Made by a program: the position numbers and the translations under genes
In this document: piece after piece, positions 17,788 through 28,190 of the stretch
How the letters are laid out: each line of letters begins with the position of its first letter
How positions within the stretch are numbered: the first letter of the stretch is position 1
Assembly: GCF_003364215.1 (NCBI RefSeq)
Contig: NZ_NXLU01000001.1
Location: forward strand, 1 to 64,000
Origin: Helicobacter cholecystus
GTDB taxonomy: Bacteria > Campylobacterota > Campylobacteria > Campylobacterales > Helicobacteraceae
Direction of reading: 5' to 3'
Length of the DNA stretch: 64,000 nt
Notes under the pieces: generated by a model
Database searches by the model: none
The model's input: only the letters and a program-made list of their open reading frames with translations
Told to the model about the DNA's origin: nothing

Positions 17788-18144
17788 TTATAGCATAATG
17801 CCATTTTCACGTAATGCATCAGCAAAGCTTGCGACAACACCGTGATAAATGTATCCATTACGATCAAAAATAACTTCAGAGATTCCTGCTTTTTTAAGAT
17901 TTTGTGCAAACTGCTTTGCCACCTCTTTTGCATTCTCCTTGTTGTTTCCAAGCCCAAGTTTCTTTCCATCAATACTTGCAAGAGTTATACCTTTTTGATC
18001 ATCAATCGCTTGTGCATAAAGATAACGATTAGATCTAAAAATGCTCACTCTTGGTTTAGAAGCAATACCAAAGATATTTCCTCTTACTCTAAGCTTTCTT
18101 TTTGCTCTAAGTTTTTTCTTTTGCTCTAATACTTTATTTGTCAT
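17788..18144 (-). CDS. rplR: 50S ribosomal protein L18
   Basis: A 118-residue 5S rRNA-binding protein, of normal length. The segments [15 protein letters not shown] and [18 protein letters not shown] (C-terminal half) are characteristic. It lies between rplF and rpsE in the standard spc order. Confidence 0.97.
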   Translation of the reverse strand: MTNKVLEQKKKLRAKRKLRVRGNIFGIASKPRVSIFRSNRYLYAQAIDDQKGITLASIDGKKLGLGNNKENAKEVAKQFAQNLKKAGISEVIFDRNGYIYHGVVASFADALRENGIML

Positions 18145-18154
18145 TTTTCACCCC

Positions 18155-18691
18155 TTACTTCTTAGCAGTTTTTCCAGCTTTTCTGATGATGACTTCATCG
18201 CTGTATTTAATTCCCTTACCTTTGTAAGGCTCTGGTGGTCTAAACTCTCTAATTTCAGCAGCAATTTGCCCAATTTGTTGCTTATCAGCACCCTTAATTG
18301 TAATTGTATTTTTATCCACAGTGATTTCAATACCCTCAGGAATATCATATTTTACAGGGTGAGAGAATCCTAAAGCAAGTTCAAGAACTTTTCCAGAAAC
18401 ACCTGCTTTATAACCTACTCCATTAATCTCAAGTGTTTTGCTAAACCCTTGGCTAAGACCTATGACAATATTGTTTGCCAAAGCTCTATAAGTTCCCCAA
18501 AATGCTCTTGATTGAGGCTCATCATTAATAGGTTTAAAGCTAAGCTGTTGTTCAGAACACTCAATCATTACTCTATTGTGTGTTTCTAACTCTTTAACAA
18601 GCTTAGAATTTTTAAAGACAATTTTGCTCCCCTCAACGCTTACCTTAAGCTCTGAAGGAATGCTAATTGGTCGCTTTCCAACTCTTGACAT
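18155..18691 (-). CDS. rplF: 50S ribosomal protein L6
   Basis: A 178-residue L6 with the usual duplicated fold. The start MSRVGKRPI and the C-terminal signature [11 protein letters not shown] are typical. It is located 12 bases downstream of rpsH and 10 bases upstream of rplR. Confidence 0.97.
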   Translation of the reverse strand: MSRVGKRPISIPSELKVSVEGSKIVFKNSKLVKELETHNRVMIECSEQQLSFKPINDEPQSRAFWGTYRALANNIVIGLSQGFSKTLEINGVGYKAGVSGKVLELALGFSHPVKYDIPEGIEITVDKNTITIKGADKQQIGQIAAEIREFRPPEPYKGKGIKYSDEVIIRKAGKTAKK

Positions 18692-18703
18692 TTCTTTCTC
18701 CTC

Positions 18704-19099
18704 TTACCAAATACTACAAAGTGCTTCGCCACCAACATTGGCTTTATAAGCATCTTCATTTGCAATTACACCCCTAGAAGTGCTCACAACGATTGTTCCA
18801 TAACCATTTTTGAATCGCTTAAGTTCATTTCTACTCTTATACACTCTTCTTCCTGGCTTGCTGATTCGCTTCACTTCACTGATTACACTATAACCTCTTT
18901 CATCATAAGCCAATTGAACGCTAATGGATTGTTTTCCATCTTTATCATTAATCTTATAATCTTTGATGAAGCCTTTATTTTTAAATACTTCAAGAATTGA
19001 GACAACAATCTTTGCATAATAAAGTGTCGTATACTCTAATCTTCTCATTGAAGCATTTCTAATTCTTGTTAGAGAATCTGCAATAATATCATTTACCAT
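18704..19099 (-). CDS. rpsH: 30S ribosomal protein S8
   Basis: A 131-residue S8. The N-terminal [13 protein letters not shown] and the C-terminal [20 protein letters not shown] segments match the family. In other bacteria S8 represses the spc operon by binding its mRNA near rplE; no such site was identified here. Confidence 0.97.
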   Translation of the reverse strand: MVNDIIADSLTRIRNASMRRLEYTTLYYAKIVVSILEVFKNKGFIKDYKINDKDGKQSISVQLAYDERGYSVISEVKRISKPGRRVYKSRNELKRFKNGYGTIVVSTSRGVIANEDAYKANVGGEALCSIW

Positions 19100-19108
19100 A
19101 ATTTCTCC

Positions 19109-19294
19109 TTACCAACTTGCCTTACGAAGCCCAGGAATTAGACCTTCGTTACCCATTTTTCTGAGACATACTCTACATAAACCAAAATCCCTATAAACAG
19201 AGTGTGGTCTTCCACAAACTTGACATCTTGTATATGCTCTTGAACTAAATTTTGTTTTTCTGCTAGCTTTAGCAATCATTGATTTTTTTGCCAT
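19109..19294 (-). CDS. rpsN: 30S ribosomal protein S14, zinc-binding short form
   Basis: A 61-residue type Z S14, starting [10 protein letters not shown] at 19294 (a longer in-frame start would overlap rplE). The zinc ribbon is formed by CQVCGRP and CRVC, the four-cysteine version that zinc-independent S14 lacks. Confidence 0.96.
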   Translation of the reverse strand: MAKKSMIAKASRKTKFSSRAYTRCQVCGRPHSVYRDFGLCRVCLRKMGNEGLIPGLRKASW

Positions 19295-19295
19295 C

Positions 19296-19841
19296 TTATT
19301 TTCCTTTTGCAAAAGGCATACCAAGAAGTTCTAACAACTTGAATGCTTCTTTATCACTATTTGTTGATGTTACAAGTGTGATATTCATTCCATGAGTAAC
19401 CATAATGTCATCATAAACAACCTCAGGGAACATCAACTGCTCATTTAAACCAAAACTATAATTTCCACGTCCATCAAAACCATTTCGAGAAACACCTCTA
19501 AAGTCTTTCACTCTTGGTAATGAGATCACAATGAGTTTTTCAAGGAAGTTATACATCATATTGCCACGCAATGTAACTTTTACACCCATTGGCATTCCTT
19601 CCCTCATCTTAAATCCAGCAACAGATTTCTTAGCCTTGGTAATGACAGCTTTTTGACCAGCAATAATAGAAATTGTATCTGCAATATTTTGCATAATCTT
19701 CATATCTTTTGCATACTCACCTGCACCTACACTGATAACAATTTTCTCAAGTTTAGGAGTAAGCATAGGATTTTTGATATCTAATTCTTGAACTAACTTT
19801 TGTTTAATTTCATTTTGATAAACACTTTTTAATCCAAACAT
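19296..19841 (-). CDS. rplE: 50S ribosomal protein L5
   Basis: A 181-residue 5S rRNA-binding protein. [15 protein letters not shown] and RVKDFRGV in the middle third and the C-terminal LLGMPF are characteristic. It abuts rplX with no gap. Confidence 0.97.
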   Translation of the reverse strand: MFGLKSVYQNEIKQKLVQELDIKNPMLTPKLEKIVISVGAGEYAKDMKIMQNIADTISIIAGQKAVITKAKKSVAGFKMREGMPMGVKVTLRGNMMYNFLEKLIVISLPRVKDFRGVSRNGFDGRGNYSFGLNEQLMFPEVVYDDIMVTHGMNITLVTSTNSDKEAFKLLELLGMPFAKGK

Positions 19842-20069
19842 TTATTGCTCCTTCTTTACATTAGAAATACTCATTGGAGCTTCTTTATTGATAAATCCAC
19901 CTTTTGGATTCTCTTCAGTTGGTTTAATTGCTTTTTTAACCATTTTGCAACCCTCAACCACAACCTGAGCAGTTTTTGGATATACAAAAAGCACTTTACC
20001 TATCTTTCCTTTATCATCACCAGCGATTACTTTTACAGTATCACCTCTTTTAATCTTAAATTTTATCAC
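19842..20069 (-). CDS. rplX: 50S ribosomal protein L24
   Basis: A 75-residue L24 with the KOW motif near the N-terminus ([20 protein letters not shown]). This is shorter than the roughly 104 residues of E. coli L24 but normal for Helicobacter. Confidence 0.96.
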   Translation of the reverse strand: MIKFKIKRGDTVKVIAGDDKGKIGKVLFVYPKTAQVVVEGCKMVKKAIKPTEENPKGGFINKEAPMSISNVKKEQ

Positions 20070-20438
20070 TTACAATACCTCCGGAGCTAACGATACAATC
20101 TTCATAAAATTTGCATATCGCACTTCTCTACTTACAGGACCAAAAATTCTCGTTCCAATTGGCTCTCTTTTTGCATCTAAGATTACTGCTGCATTATCAT
20201 CAAATCGTACTAGAGATCCATCTTCTCTTTGAATTTCTTTCTTGGTTCTTACAACAACTGCTTTGACAACCTGCCCTTTTTTGACCTTTCCATTAGGAAT
20301 AGCTTTTTTAACAGATGCCACGATTACATCACCAACTGTTGCATATCTTCTATGGCTTCCACCCAAAACCTTGATACACATAATCTCTTTTGCACCACTA
20401 TTGTCTGCAACATTTAATCGTGTAAAACTTTGAATCAT
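20070..20438 (-). CDS. rplN: 50S ribosomal protein L14
   Basis: A 122-residue L14. The start [18 protein letters not shown] and the later [11 protein letters not shown] segment match the family. The stop codon adjoins the rplX start. Confidence 0.97.
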   Translation of the reverse strand: MIQSFTRLNVADNSGAKEIMCIKVLGGSHRRYATVGDVIVASVKKAIPNGKVKKGQVVKAVVVRTKKEIQREDGSLVRFDDNAAVILDAKREPIGTRIFGPVSREVRYANFMKIVSLAPEVL

Positions 20439-20440
20439 AC

Positions 20441-20701
20441 TTAAACTCCTACCGATACAATATTTTGCAAGTTAAATGTTTTTGTCTTAGAGATTGGTTT
20501 GCACTCAATCGCACTAATTACATCACCTACCTTAACACTATTACTTTCATCGTGAATTGTGTACTTCTTGAATCTCTTAACGATTTTTCTGTACTTAGGG
20601 TGAACAACTTTTCGCTCAACCAAAATCACAACACTTTTATCTCCAGCCTTGCTAACAACTTTTCCTTGAATGACTCTTTTGTGTGGCTCTTTCTTGATCA
20701 T
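20441..20701 (-). CDS. rpsQ: 30S ribosomal protein S17
   Basis: An 86-residue OB-fold S17. The [20 protein letters not shown] and [19 protein letters not shown] segments are typical. It lies between rpmC and rplN. Confidence 0.97.
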   Translation of the reverse strand: MIKKEPHKRVIQGKVVSKAGDKSVVILVERKVVHPKYRKIVKRFKKYTIHDESNSVKVGDVISAIECKPISKTKTFNLQNIVSVGV

Positions 20702-20704
20702 CTC

Positions 20705-20893
20705 TTAGTCCTTTTTTGCATTAATCGCTGTATTGATTCTTGCGATGTCTTTTCTCACACTTCTAATCTCACTAGGATTAGTCAATTGCATTGTTTTAAG
20801 TTTGAGTTTAAGCTCAAACAACGCCGTTTTTTTCTCTTTAAGAAGCCCTTCTAGCTCCTTTATCCCTTTTTCTCTCAACTCAGTAAATTTCAT
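20705..20893 (-). CDS. rpmC: 50S ribosomal protein L29
   Basis: A 62-residue L29, starting [10 protein letters not shown] at 20893, which overlaps the rplP end by 14 bases; an earlier in-frame start would add seven residues not seen in the family. The ends MKFTEL and [10 protein letters not shown] are characteristic. Confidence 0.95.
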   Translation of the reverse strand: MKFTELREKGIKELEGLLKEKKTALFELKLKLKTMQLTNPSEIRSVRKDIARINTAINAKKD

Positions 20894-21305
20894 TTTCACT
20901 CTCACTAGTAACAATTTTAGTTTTGAAAGGCAATTTGCTTTGCGCGAGTGCTAAAGCATCTCTAGCTGTTGCCTCATCGATTCCAATCATTTCATAGATA
21001 ATTCTTCCAGGCTTAATATTCATTACCCACTTATCTACTGCACCTTTACCTTTACCCATTCTTGTCTCAAGAGGTTTAGCGGTCAGAGGCTTGTCAGGAA
21101 AAACACGAATCCAAACCTTACCTGCTCTCTTGATATGTCTTGTCATCGCAATTCTAGCTGCTTCAATTTGTCTAGAATCAATTCTTCCATGCTCAACAGC
21201 CTTAATTCCAATGTTTCCAAATGCTAAAGATGCACCTCTAAAAGATTTTCCTCTATTGCGCCCTTTTTGCTGTTTTCTGTATTTTGTTCTTTTTGGCATC
21301 AACAT
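20880..21305 (-). CDS. rplP: 50S ribosomal protein L16
   Basis: A 141-residue L16. The start [12 protein letters not shown] at 21305 is kept because L16 proteins of relatives begin with the same two extra residues. [16 protein letters not shown] and [10 protein letters not shown] are family signatures. Confidence 0.97.
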   Translation of the reverse strand: MLMPKRTKYRKQQKGRNRGKSFRGASLAFGNIGIKAVEHGRIDSRQIEAARIAMTRHIKRAGKVWIRVFPDKPLTAKPLETRMGKGKGAVDKWVMNIKPGRIIYEMIGIDEATARDALALAQSKLPFKTKIVTSESENEIY

Positions 21306-21308
21306 CGC

Positions 21309-22010
21309 TTATTGTCTCCCTCTTCTTGATTTTGAGCGATCTTCTTTGCTACTCTCTTCACGCTTCTCAGTTTGGATTCCCTTATGGAGAACCTCACCTT
21401 TGAAGATCCATACCTTTACACCAATGATTCCATAGGTTGTCATCGCCTCGGCAAAACCATAATCAATTTTTGCCCTGAGTGTATGAAGTGGAACTCTCCC
21501 CTCCATATACCACTCAGTCCTTGCCATTTCAGCACCAGCAAGTCTTCCAGAAACCTTAACTTTAATTCCCTTTGCACCTGATTTCATTGCTGATTGCATC
21601 ACTTTCTTCATTGCACGTCTAAATGCAACCCTTCTTTCAAGTTGTGTTGCAACACTTTCGGCTGCGAGTTGAGCATCTGCTTGAGGACGTTTAACTTCTT
21701 TGATATTAATCGCAACATCTTTTTGAACAATTTTTTTCAAAGACTCTTTGACTTTCTCAATATCTGCACCTTTCTTACCAATAATAAGTCCTGGGCGTGC
21801 AGCCACAACAGTTACCCTAAGTTTCTTTGCTGCTTTCTCAATAATAATTTCACTGATTCCTGCATAATAAAGTTCTTTTTTAAGAAATTTTCTAATCTTA
21901 TGATCTTCTAAAATATTATTTGGAGTCACAGCAGAACCAGGAAACCATCTAGAAGTCCAATTTCTATTAATACCTAGTCTTAAACCTATTGGATTAACTT
22001 TTTGTCCCAT
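21309..22010 (-). CDS. rpsC: 30S ribosomal protein S3
   Basis: A 233-residue S3 with the KH domain ([16 protein letters not shown], about residues 72-87) and the C-terminal domain around [15 protein letters not shown] basic, serine-rich tail ends the protein. Confidence 0.97.
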   Translation of the reverse strand: MGQKVNPIGLRLGINRNWTSRWFPGSAVTPNNILEDHKIRKFLKKELYYAGISEIIIEKAAKKLRVTVVAARPGLIIGKKGADIEKVKESLKKIVQKDVAINIKEVKRPQADAQLAAESVATQLERRVAFRRAMKKVMQSAMKSGAKGIKVKVSGRLAGAEMARTEWYMEGRVPLHTLRAKIDYGFAEAMTTYGIIGVKVWIFKGEVLHKGIQTEKREESSKEDRSKSRRGRQ

Positions 22011-22364
22011 TTATTTGCCCTCTTTCTTAGTTTTTTTCTTATCTGCTGACTGTAATGCAACCTCTACTAAAATATGTGAAGTTGGTTTTCTAATTGGTGT
22101 TGCCCTACCTCGTGCTCTTGGCATAAAACGTCTTAGCACTGGACCTGCATCAACACGGCAAGATTTCACAACCACTGATTGTGGTTCATACCCCCCATTT
22201 GCAACTGCTGAAGCAATAACTTTTGAAATCACCCTTGCTGCCTTATTGGGTGTAAATTCAAGTGAAGCAATCGCAAGTTCCGCATTCATTCCTTGCACTT
22301 CTCTTGCTACCAATCGAGCTTTTGTAGGAGAGAGTCTGATGTATCTTAATAATGCTTTACTCAT
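22011..22364 (-). CDS. rplV: 50S ribosomal protein L22
   Basis: A 117-residue L22. [17 protein letters not shown] at the N-terminus and [20 protein letters not shown] near the C-terminus are typical; the latter is the exit-tunnel beta hairpin. Confidence 0.97.
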   Translation of the reverse strand: MSKALLRYIRLSPTKARLVAREVQGMNAELAIASLEFTPNKAARVISKVIASAVANGGYEPQSVVVKSCRVDAGPVLRRFMPRARGRATPIRKPTSHILVEVALQSADKKKTKKEGK

Positions 22365-22373
22365 TGTTGCTCC

Positions 22374-22655
22374 TTACTTACCGATTTTCTTTTGGACACT
22401 ACCTTTGTGTCCTTTAAATGTTCTTGTAGGGGCGAACTCACCAAGTTTATAGCCTACATGATTTTCTGTAACATACACAGGCACAAAAGCACGACCATTA
22501 TGAACATTGAAAGTTAATCCAATCATATCAGGCAAAATCATACTTCTGCGTGACCAAGTCTTAATAGGTTTACTGTCCTTTGTTTCTTTTGCTCTAAGCA
22601 CTTTTTTCAACAAGCTCTCATCGATAAAAGGACCTTTTTTTACTGATCTAGCCAT
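22374..22655 (-). CDS. rpsS: 30S ribosomal protein S19
   Basis: A 93-residue S19. The start [12 protein letters not shown] and the [15 protein letters not shown] segment match the family. It lies between rplB and rplV. Confidence 0.97.
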   Translation of the reverse strand: MARSVKKGPFIDESLLKKVLRAKETKDSKPIKTWSRRSMILPDMIGLTFNVHNGRAFVPVYVTENHVGYKLGEFAPTRTFKGHKGSVQKKIGK

Positions 22656-22664
22656 TTTCTTTCC

Positions 22665-23492
22665 TTATTTTTTTCTTCTTGAGATAATCAATCGATCACT
22701 TGCTTTTTTGCGTCGTGTCTTGTAACCCTTAGCAGGTGTTCCCCATGGAGATACAGGATGCCCACTTGAACCTGTTTTACCTTCACCTCCACCATGTGGG
22801 TGATCTACTGGGTTCATTGCACTACCTCTAGTTTGAGGTCTAATCCCTCTATGTCTATTGCGTCCAGCTTTACCGATAGAGATGTTGATAAAGTCTTCAT
22901 TTCCAACTACACCAATTGTTGCCATACATTCTTCTAAAATGTATCTCATTTCACCACTTGGCATTCTAAGAGTAGTGTATTTTCCTTCTCTACCCATAAT
23001 TTGTGCACTTGCTCCAGCACTTCTGGCAAGTTGTCCTCCTGCACCTGGATGCATTTCAATATTATGAACAACTGTTCCTACGGGAATACTCTTGAGCTTC
23101 ATTGCAAAACCAACTTTAATATCAAGGCCACTCTCAGCGGCAATGACACTATCACCAATATTAAGCCCACTGGGACGAATAATATATCTCTTCTCACCAT
23201 CAGGATAGACAACTAAGGCAATTCTACAGTTTCTGTATGGATCATACTCAATTGCTGCTACCTTTCCTTCAATATTGAATTTATTTCTTTTAAAATCAAT
23301 GATTCTATAAAGCTTCTTAGCTCCACCTTCTTTATGTCGACTTGTAATTCTTCCATTGTTGTTTCTACCTGCACTTACAGGAAGTTTCACAAGAAGAGAT
23401 CGAACACTTGGCTTTGCTGTAATATCTTTTGAGCTAAGGTTTGACATAAATCGCCTAGAAGGCGTATAGGGTTTATAAGTTTTAATAGCCAT
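22665..23492 (-). CDS. rplB: 50S ribosomal protein L2
   Basis: A 275-residue L2 of normal length. The C-terminal [12 protein letters not shown] stretch, with the histidine implicated near the peptidyl transferase centre, is intact. Confidence 0.97.
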   Translation of the reverse strand: MAIKTYKPYTPSRRFMSNLSSKDITAKPSVRSLLVKLPVSAGRNNNGRITSRHKEGGAKKLYRIIDFKRNKFNIEGKVAAIEYDPYRNCRIALVVYPDGEKRYIIRPSGLNIGDSVIAAESGLDIKVGFAMKLKSIPVGTVVHNIEMHPGAGGQLARSAGASAQIMGREGKYTTLRMPSGEMRYILEECMATIGVVGNEDFINISIGKAGRNRHRGIRPQTRGSAMNPVDHPHGGGEGKTGSSGHPVSPWGTPAKGYKTRRKKASDRLIISRRKK

Positions 23493-23503
23493 TTAACTCT
23501 CCT

Positions 23504-23785
23504 TTACACTGCCAATGAATCGATTTTTGCGCCCTCAGGCAATTTTACATAGAACTTCTTATAAGATGCTCTCTTGCCCTCGCGACCTTTAAATCTTTTC
23601 ACTTTTCCACTTTGTTTCAAAGAATTTATTCTTATAGGAGTAAATCCAAAATACTCTTTGAATACTTGCTTGAGTTGATTTTTACTCACTTTTGAAGAAG
23701 TTTGCACAACCAACACACCACTCTCTTGAAGTGCCAAAGACTTCTCTGTGTATAAAATTGATTTGATATCTGTAATATCTGCCAT
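23504..23785 (-). CDS. rplW: 50S ribosomal protein L23
   Basis: A 93-residue L23, which forms part of the exit-tunnel rim and docks trigger factor and [14 protein letters not shown] and the [15 protein letters not shown] region are typical. Confidence 0.96.
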   Translation of the reverse strand: MADITDIKSILYTEKSLALQESGVLVVQTSSKVSKNQLKQVFKEYFGFTPIRINSLKQSGKVKRFKGREGKRASYKKFYVKLPEGAKIDSLAV

Positions 23786-23789
23786 AACC

Positions 23790-24401
23790 TTAACCCTCTT
23801 TCACAATTTCATCAAAAACTGCTTTTTCAATCACAACAGATCTAAATGCAGCCACAAGATAAGCATTAAGCTCATTAGAATCTGCAAGATAGCAATTTTT
23901 TAAATTTCTATAAGCCAAGAATGTAGGTTCATCGCTCATTTGAGCAACAAAAAGTGTGCTTCTTTCATTGAGACTTTTAAATACATTAAATGCATCTTTT
24001 GTTTTTCCGCTTGATATGGCAACAGAATCTACAACATAAAGTTTCCCCATTTCAGCCTTTTGCTTAAGAGCAAACTCAAGTGCAAGTCTCTTTTGTTTTT
24101 TATTGACTTTGAGATCATAATTTTTATTATTGCTTGGTCCATGAGATACCCCTCCACCTACAAATACTGGAGAAGTAATACTTCCTGCTCTCGCACGACC
24201 GCCACCTTTTTGTGCCCAAGGCTTCTTGCCTCCCCCACTCACCTGTCCTCTTGTTTTTGCATTTGCACTATTTGCACGCAAAGAAGCAAGATAGGACTTA
24301 ACATAAAGATAAAGATTATGCTCTTTAATGTCTTTATATCTTTCAGGCAACGCAACTTCACTGGTTTGTTTCATTTTAGAATCTAAAACTAATGCTTTCA
24401 T
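23790..24401 (-). CDS. rplD: 50S ribosomal protein L4
   Basis: A 203-residue L4. The tunnel loop [20 protein letters not shown] (about residues 49-68) is intact. In E. coli L4 also represses its own operon; a small dyad in the rpsJ leader is the only candidate site here. Confidence 0.97.
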   Translation of the reverse strand: MKALVLDSKMKQTSEVALPERYKDIKEHNLYLYVKSYLASLRANSANAKTRGQVSGGGKKPWAQKGGGRARAGSITSPVFVGGGVSHGPSNNKNYDLKVNKKQKRLALEFALKQKAEMGKLYVVDSVAISSGKTKDAFNVFKSLNERSTLFVAQMSDEPTFLAYRNLKNCYLADSNELNAYLVAAFRSVVIEKAVFDEIVKEG

Positions 24402-24405
24402 TACC

Positions 24406-24984
24406 TTATCCTACAACTTTAATTTTTCCATATGCATTGTTAAAACCTGCAACGGAACCCTTAAGAACTAAAATTCCATTCTCTTTATCAAAAGAGATGA
24501 TTTCATTTTTTGCACTTACTTGCTCATTTCCATAGTGTCCAGCCATTTTTTTACCTGGTTGAACTCTCCCTGGCCACTCACGATTACCAATTGATCCTAA
24601 TCTTCTGTGAAATCGGCTTCCATGTGCTGCAGGTCCACCTTGGAAATTCCATCGCTTCATCGCACCACTAAATCCACGACCTTTAGTTTTAAAAGTCGTT
24701 TTTACTACCTTGCTCTGTGCTAAAACACTTGTATCCAAATCACCCACTTCTTGATTTGCAACAATCAAAGTTGCAAACTTATTAAACTCTTTAGCAAGGC
24801 TGTATTTTTTTTGTTGTCCCTCAATGGCCTTATTAAAATCCTTACCTTGAGAGTAAGCAACCAAAGCCTTGCCATCTTCACGCAAAGCACATACTTTTGC
24901 ATCTAAAACTTTCAGAAGTGTTACAGCAGTGCTTGAAGACCCTATTGTTCTACTCATGCCAATTTTTTGAACGATAAATTCCAT
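24406..24984 (-). CDS. rplC: 50S ribosomal protein L3
   Basis: A 192-residue L3. The ATG at 24984 ([12 protein letters not shown]) is preferred to a GTG two codons upstream because the AGAGG ribosome binding site is well spaced for the ATG only. FKGKGRGFSG-like and [20 protein letters not shown] segments identify the family. Confidence 0.96.
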   Translation of the reverse strand: MEFIVQKIGMSRTIGSSSTAVTLLKVLDAKVCALREDGKALVAYSQGKDFNKAIEGQQKKYSLAKEFNKFATLIVANQEVGDLDTSVLAQSKVVKTTFKTKGRGFSGAMKRWNFQGGPAAHGSRFHRRLGSIGNREWPGRVQPGKKMAGHYGNEQVSAKNEIISFDKENGILVLKGSVAGFNNAYGKIKVVG

Positions 24985-25000
24985 AATCACTACCTCTTAC

Positions 25001-25315
25001 TTAATTTTTACCCATAGATACGACTTCTACATCGACCTCTGGTGCCAAATCCAGGCTCATCAAACTATCCACAGTATCAGGAGTTGCAGACATGATGTCA
25101 ATGATTCTGCTGTGAATTCTAATCTCAAACTGCTCTCTTGAATCTTTATTAATATGTGGAGATCTAAGAACTGTATATCTTCTTTTCTTAGTTGGCAAAG
25201 GAATTGGACCCTTGATCTCCGAACCTGTTCTCTTCACTGCTTCTACGATAGATACAACTGATCTATCAAGCACTCTATGATCGTAAGCCTTAAGCTTTAA
25301 TCTAATTTTTTCCAT
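25001..25315 (-). CDS. rpsJ: 30S ribosomal protein S10
   Basis: A 104-residue S10, also known as NusE for its antitermination role. [13 protein letters not shown] and [20 protein letters not shown] are family signatures. It is the first gene of the 10.6-kb minus-strand operon ending with infA. Confidence 0.97.
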   Translation of the reverse strand: MEKIRLKLKAYDHRVLDRSVVSIVEAVKRTGSEIKGPIPLPTKKRRYTVLRSPHINKDSREQFEIRIHSRIIDIMSATPDTVDSLMSLDLAPEVDVEVVSMGKN

Positions 25316-25339
25316 TATTTTTCCTCACTTAAAAGAACT

Positions 25340-25381
25340 CATCAATTCCCATTGATGTATTTTTTGGAAGTCGTGATTATA
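25340..25381 (-). promoter_or_regulatory. S10 operon promoter and leader dyad
   Basis: TATAAT on the minus strand (25381-25376) lies 60 bases before the rpsJ ATG. Between it and the gene, a perfect 7-bp inverted repeat (ATCAAT core, 25340-25357, 4-base loop) would fold near the 5' end of the mRNA. The leader is too short for the long S10 leader of E. coli. Confidence 0.55.
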
Positions 25382-25441
25382 TGAAAATCCATTTTAGAAG
25401 TCAATACAATCTCTAAAAAACGACATTCTCTAAAAAAATTG

Positions 25442-25473
25442 TTTCCTTTTAAAAAGGAAATTCTACATATAAT
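25442..25473 (+). promoter_or_regulatory. Promoter and 9-bp palindrome before the ATPase gene
   Basis: TATAAT (25468-25473) precedes the ATG at 25503 by 29 bases. Directly upstream, TTTCCTTTT and AAAAGGAAA form a perfect inverted repeat around one base (25442-25460), overlapping where the -35 region would be; it may be an operator. Confidence 0.45.
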
Positions 25474-25502
25474 TCAAATTAAAATTTAAAAGAAGGATTT
25501 TG

Positions 25503-26540
25503 ATGCACATTTTCTCACAGTTTTTTAATGAAAAAACTTACAACATTCTCCCTAGAGAGCTTTGTATTTCTTCCAATAAAATTGTTATTTACGGGCCTCC
25601 AAAAAGTGGAAAAACTTCTTTAGCACTGGATTACATAAACTCATTAGAGATTTCTAGCAAAAAAATTGCCTACCTTGATTGTCAAGATCCAAGAGTGAGG
25701 ATAGAAGAAGCTAAAAGCGAACTTCTTAAACTCTATTTAGAAAAAAAGATTGAGGCTCTTATTTTAGAATCCTATCCCCCATCCTTTGCTTTGCCCAATC
25801 TCCCTATCATTTTACTCACCTCAAACTCTCCAATTTCTCTCCCTACCTTTTCTCTTCTTAAAACTCGTAATCTCAGCTTTGCAGAATATATAAGCTTTGA
25901 TAGGAAAAATTCCTCAACCCAAACTCTACTTAAAAATTTCATCAAGGATGGAAATCTTCCTCAAATTCACTTCTTGAATGATTATCAAAAAATTAAAACA
26001 AAACAAGATAATTTGAAAATTGCTCTTGAGGAAAACTATCCTCTCTTTTGTAAACTCTCCTCTTTCTCTGCTTCTAAGCTCACCGCTCATCAATTCTACT
26101 CACTCCTTAAAAAAGAGCAAAAAATCTCAAAAGATCGTCTCTATAAGTTTTGGGAGAGATTAGAGAGTGAGGGTATTTTGATCAATATCCCCCATATTCA
26201 AGAAAGTAAAAATAAAAAAATTTACTTCTATGATTTCACTCTGCCCAAAGCCCTGAATTCACAAAGCACAATTTTGCAAATCTTAGAAAATATGTTTATA
26301 CTTGAGCTTTTAATCTTTTTGGAAAAAAGGGGTGATACCCTAGCTTATGATGATCAAAATTTCTTTATTACCCAAAAAAATGGAGTATTTCTTTTTGCCC
26401 CCTTTGCACATCAAGACTTTATTATTCAAAAACTCAAAAAATCTCCTTATTCACAAGTTAAAATCATCACGCTTGAAAAAGACTGGGAGATGGATGGGGT
26501 TTATGATTTTATGGAGTTTAGCTTAGGAGAAATTGAATGA
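25503..26540 (+). CDS. P-loop ATPase, conserved upstream of rnhB
   Basis: A 345-residue protein with an N-terminal Walker A motif (YGPPKSGKTS, about residues 30-39) and LAYLDC/ILLTS beta-strand segments of an AAA-type ATPase. The middle (about 160-225) looks like a winged helix (LTAHQFYSLLKKEQKISKDR), and the C-terminal part (about 260-345) resembles the nuclease-like domain of archaeal-type ATP-binding proteins (COG1373), though the match is weak. The ATG at 25503 is taken as start over a TTG one codon earlier, with AGAAGGA as ribosome binding site. It is divergent from rpsJ and overlaps rnhB by 4 bases, an order also found in H. pylori from memory. The function is unknown. Confidence 0.65.
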   Translation: MHIFSQFFNEKTYNILPRELCISSNKIVIYGPPKSGKTSLALDYINSLEISSKKIAYLDCQDPRVRIEEAKSELLKLYLEKKIEALILESYPPSFALPNLPIILLTSNSPISLPTFSLLKTRNLSFAEYISFDRKNSSTQTLLKNFIKDGNLPQIHFLNDYQKIKTKQDNLKIALEENYPLFCKLSSFSASKLTAHQFYSLLKKEQKISKDRLYKFWERLESEGILINIPHIQESKNKKIYFYDFTLPKALNSQSTILQILENMFILELLIFLEKRGDTLAYDDQNFFITQKNGVFLFAPFAHQDFIIQKLKKSPYSQVKIITLEKDWEMDGVYDFMEFSLGEIE

Positions 26541-27112
26541 TTTGTGGAATTGATGAGGCTGGAAGAGGTTGTGTGGGAGGAAGCCTTTTTGTCTGTGGGG
26601 TAGCATACCCCAATGAGTTTATCCCTTCACTCTCTCACCTAAAAATTAAAGACAGCAAAAAGCTCTCTTCTCAAGTAAGAGAACAAATTGCTCAAGAACT
26701 TCTCTCAAACCCTAAATTCATTTATCATCTGGTCAAAAAAGAGGCTCAAGATATTGATAAGAGAGGACTAAGTGCATGCTTAAGGGAGGGGCTAGAAGAG
26801 ATTATGCATACCCTCTCTCAAAGATACCCAATCAAAAAGTTTGTTTATGATGGTAATTCCACCTTCAAAGCTCAACCCCCACTTTTTATCCCTCTTAAAA
26901 CATTGATTAAAGGGGATATTCTGATGCATCAAATCTCTTGCGCTTCCATTTTGGCTAAATATGCCAAAGATAAAGAATGCCAAGAAATTCATACCCTATA
27001 CCCAGAATATGAATTTCTCTCTCATAGTGGATATTGCACGCCAAAACACAAGGAACTCATCAAAACTTTAGGTTATTTGCCCTTTCACAGAAGAAATTAC
27101 AAACTTACTTAA
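26537..27112 (+). CDS. rnhB: Ribonuclease HII
   Basis: A 191-residue RNase HII that cuts RNA in RNA-DNA hybrids and at single ribonucleotides. The catalytic GIDEAGRGCVGG motif (about residues 4-15), the KDSKKLS segment (about 39-45) and the later SILAKYAKD segment are intact. It overlaps the upstream ATPase gene by 4 bases. A second, unrelated RNase H (rnhA) is at 60954-61376. Confidence 0.96.
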   Translation: MICGIDEAGRGCVGGSLFVCGVAYPNEFIPSLSHLKIKDSKKLSSQVREQIAQELLSNPKFIYHLVKKEAQDIDKRGLSACLREGLEEIMHTLSQRYPIKKFVYDGNSTFKAQPPLFIPLKTLIKGDILMHQISCASILAKYAKDKECQEIHTLYPEYEFLSHSGYCTPKHKELIKTLGYLPFHRRNYKLT

Positions 27113-28190
27113 TATAAGTAAGCCCAAGAGAGAAAAGGGTAAAACTATCTCTTGTCATTGCTTTTCCTTGGTTTTATTTTGATATTCCAATGCTTGACAC
27201 CCCACAAATAGCACTTAAAATTTTAATGATCTTGGTGAAAAGAGAATGAAGCTTAATGTGTATGTTTCTTTGCATTGACCTCTATTCCTTCACTCTTTAA
27301 ATTTTTAAGCTTATTTCAAAAAGCCAAAAAAGAAAGTTTTGTAAGGCAAGATTTATAGAGAAAAAAGATTTGAAAAAGATGGGGCTTAATTTTAAAAATA
27401 GCTTTGTTTCATCCAAAAAATAGGGAAAAGATTTATTATAAGGATTCTTTCCTTTCTATGTTTTGCTCCACCAAGTAGGGGTAAACTCAAACCATTTATG
27501 CTCCCCAGTATACACAAGCTTTCCACACTCAAATCACTGAAAATACACGCTTTCAACCCCTTCTTCTTGGAAAAGTTTAGTTTTCATAACTAAAAATTAA
27601 GAAAAGGCTTTTGATCATTTTAAGGTATGCATAAAGTTAAGTCGGGTTAGAGAAGATCCAAGTTTTGTATGCAAATGCAGAAGATAAAATCTTTTCTTAA
27701 TAAGATCATATATCATTTGGCAGAGAGTTTTATGAGGAGGAGTTAAAAGAGGTATCATAAAAGGGGTTCTAAAAGTCCTTGTTTCATTAAAATAATGCAC
27801 TTTTTGCCAATTTTACAAAAACTTGCATTTTCTTGCTTTCCACTGTCTACTTCTTCCCCTACTTTTTGTTCCTCTCTTTTTTAGTCTTTGGGGACAATAT
27901 GGCAATTTCTGCACCTTGCCTCATGCATCTCTTTGGCTCCTATTTGTATGACATTATTATTATAGGGTTCTCCTTTTATAAGTCCTATTCAAGATTGAGC
28001 AAGAAAATTTCATTATATAAACACAGTAAAAATTTTATTAAATATTAAGGACTTAAATAAAAACTTAAGTCATGAAGAAAAATGCTATCTATTTTAAAAA
28101 GGTGTAAAACCTTCTTTTAAGAAATAATTCCTTAAAGTAGGCAATACCTTTTTAAATTTTGTGCTCAAGATATTTTAAGAGATATGCTTG
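27113..28190. other. Gene-poor, apparently degraded 1.1-kb region
   Basis: No convincing gene is present. Short open stretches occur on both strands, for example one of 71 codons at 27833-28048 (plus) and one of 61 codons at 27615-27800 (minus), but they lack ribosome binding sites and recognisable families. A 44-codon minus-strand frame at 27456-27587 has a protein-like ending (WFEFTPTWWSKT) interrupted by one TGA. A perfect 7-bp repeat GACTTAA/TTAAGTC lies near 28050-28072. The picture suits decayed genes; no insertion sequence ends were found. Confidence 0.4.

Noticed and set aside
17775-17981. N-terminal extension of S5
   Set aside because: It is the rplR coding region read in another frame; S5 homology begins exactly at 17774.
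27534-27536. In-frame TGA followed by Phe-Glu-Cys as a selenocysteine codon
   Set aside because: No convincing SECIS-like stem was seen right after the codon and the frame lacks a ribosome binding site; a broken gene fragment is simpler.
27833-28048. 71-codon hydrophobic frame as a small membrane protein
   Set aside because: No ribosome binding site, start not ATG in a good context, and AT-rich DNA easily gives hydrophobic frames.
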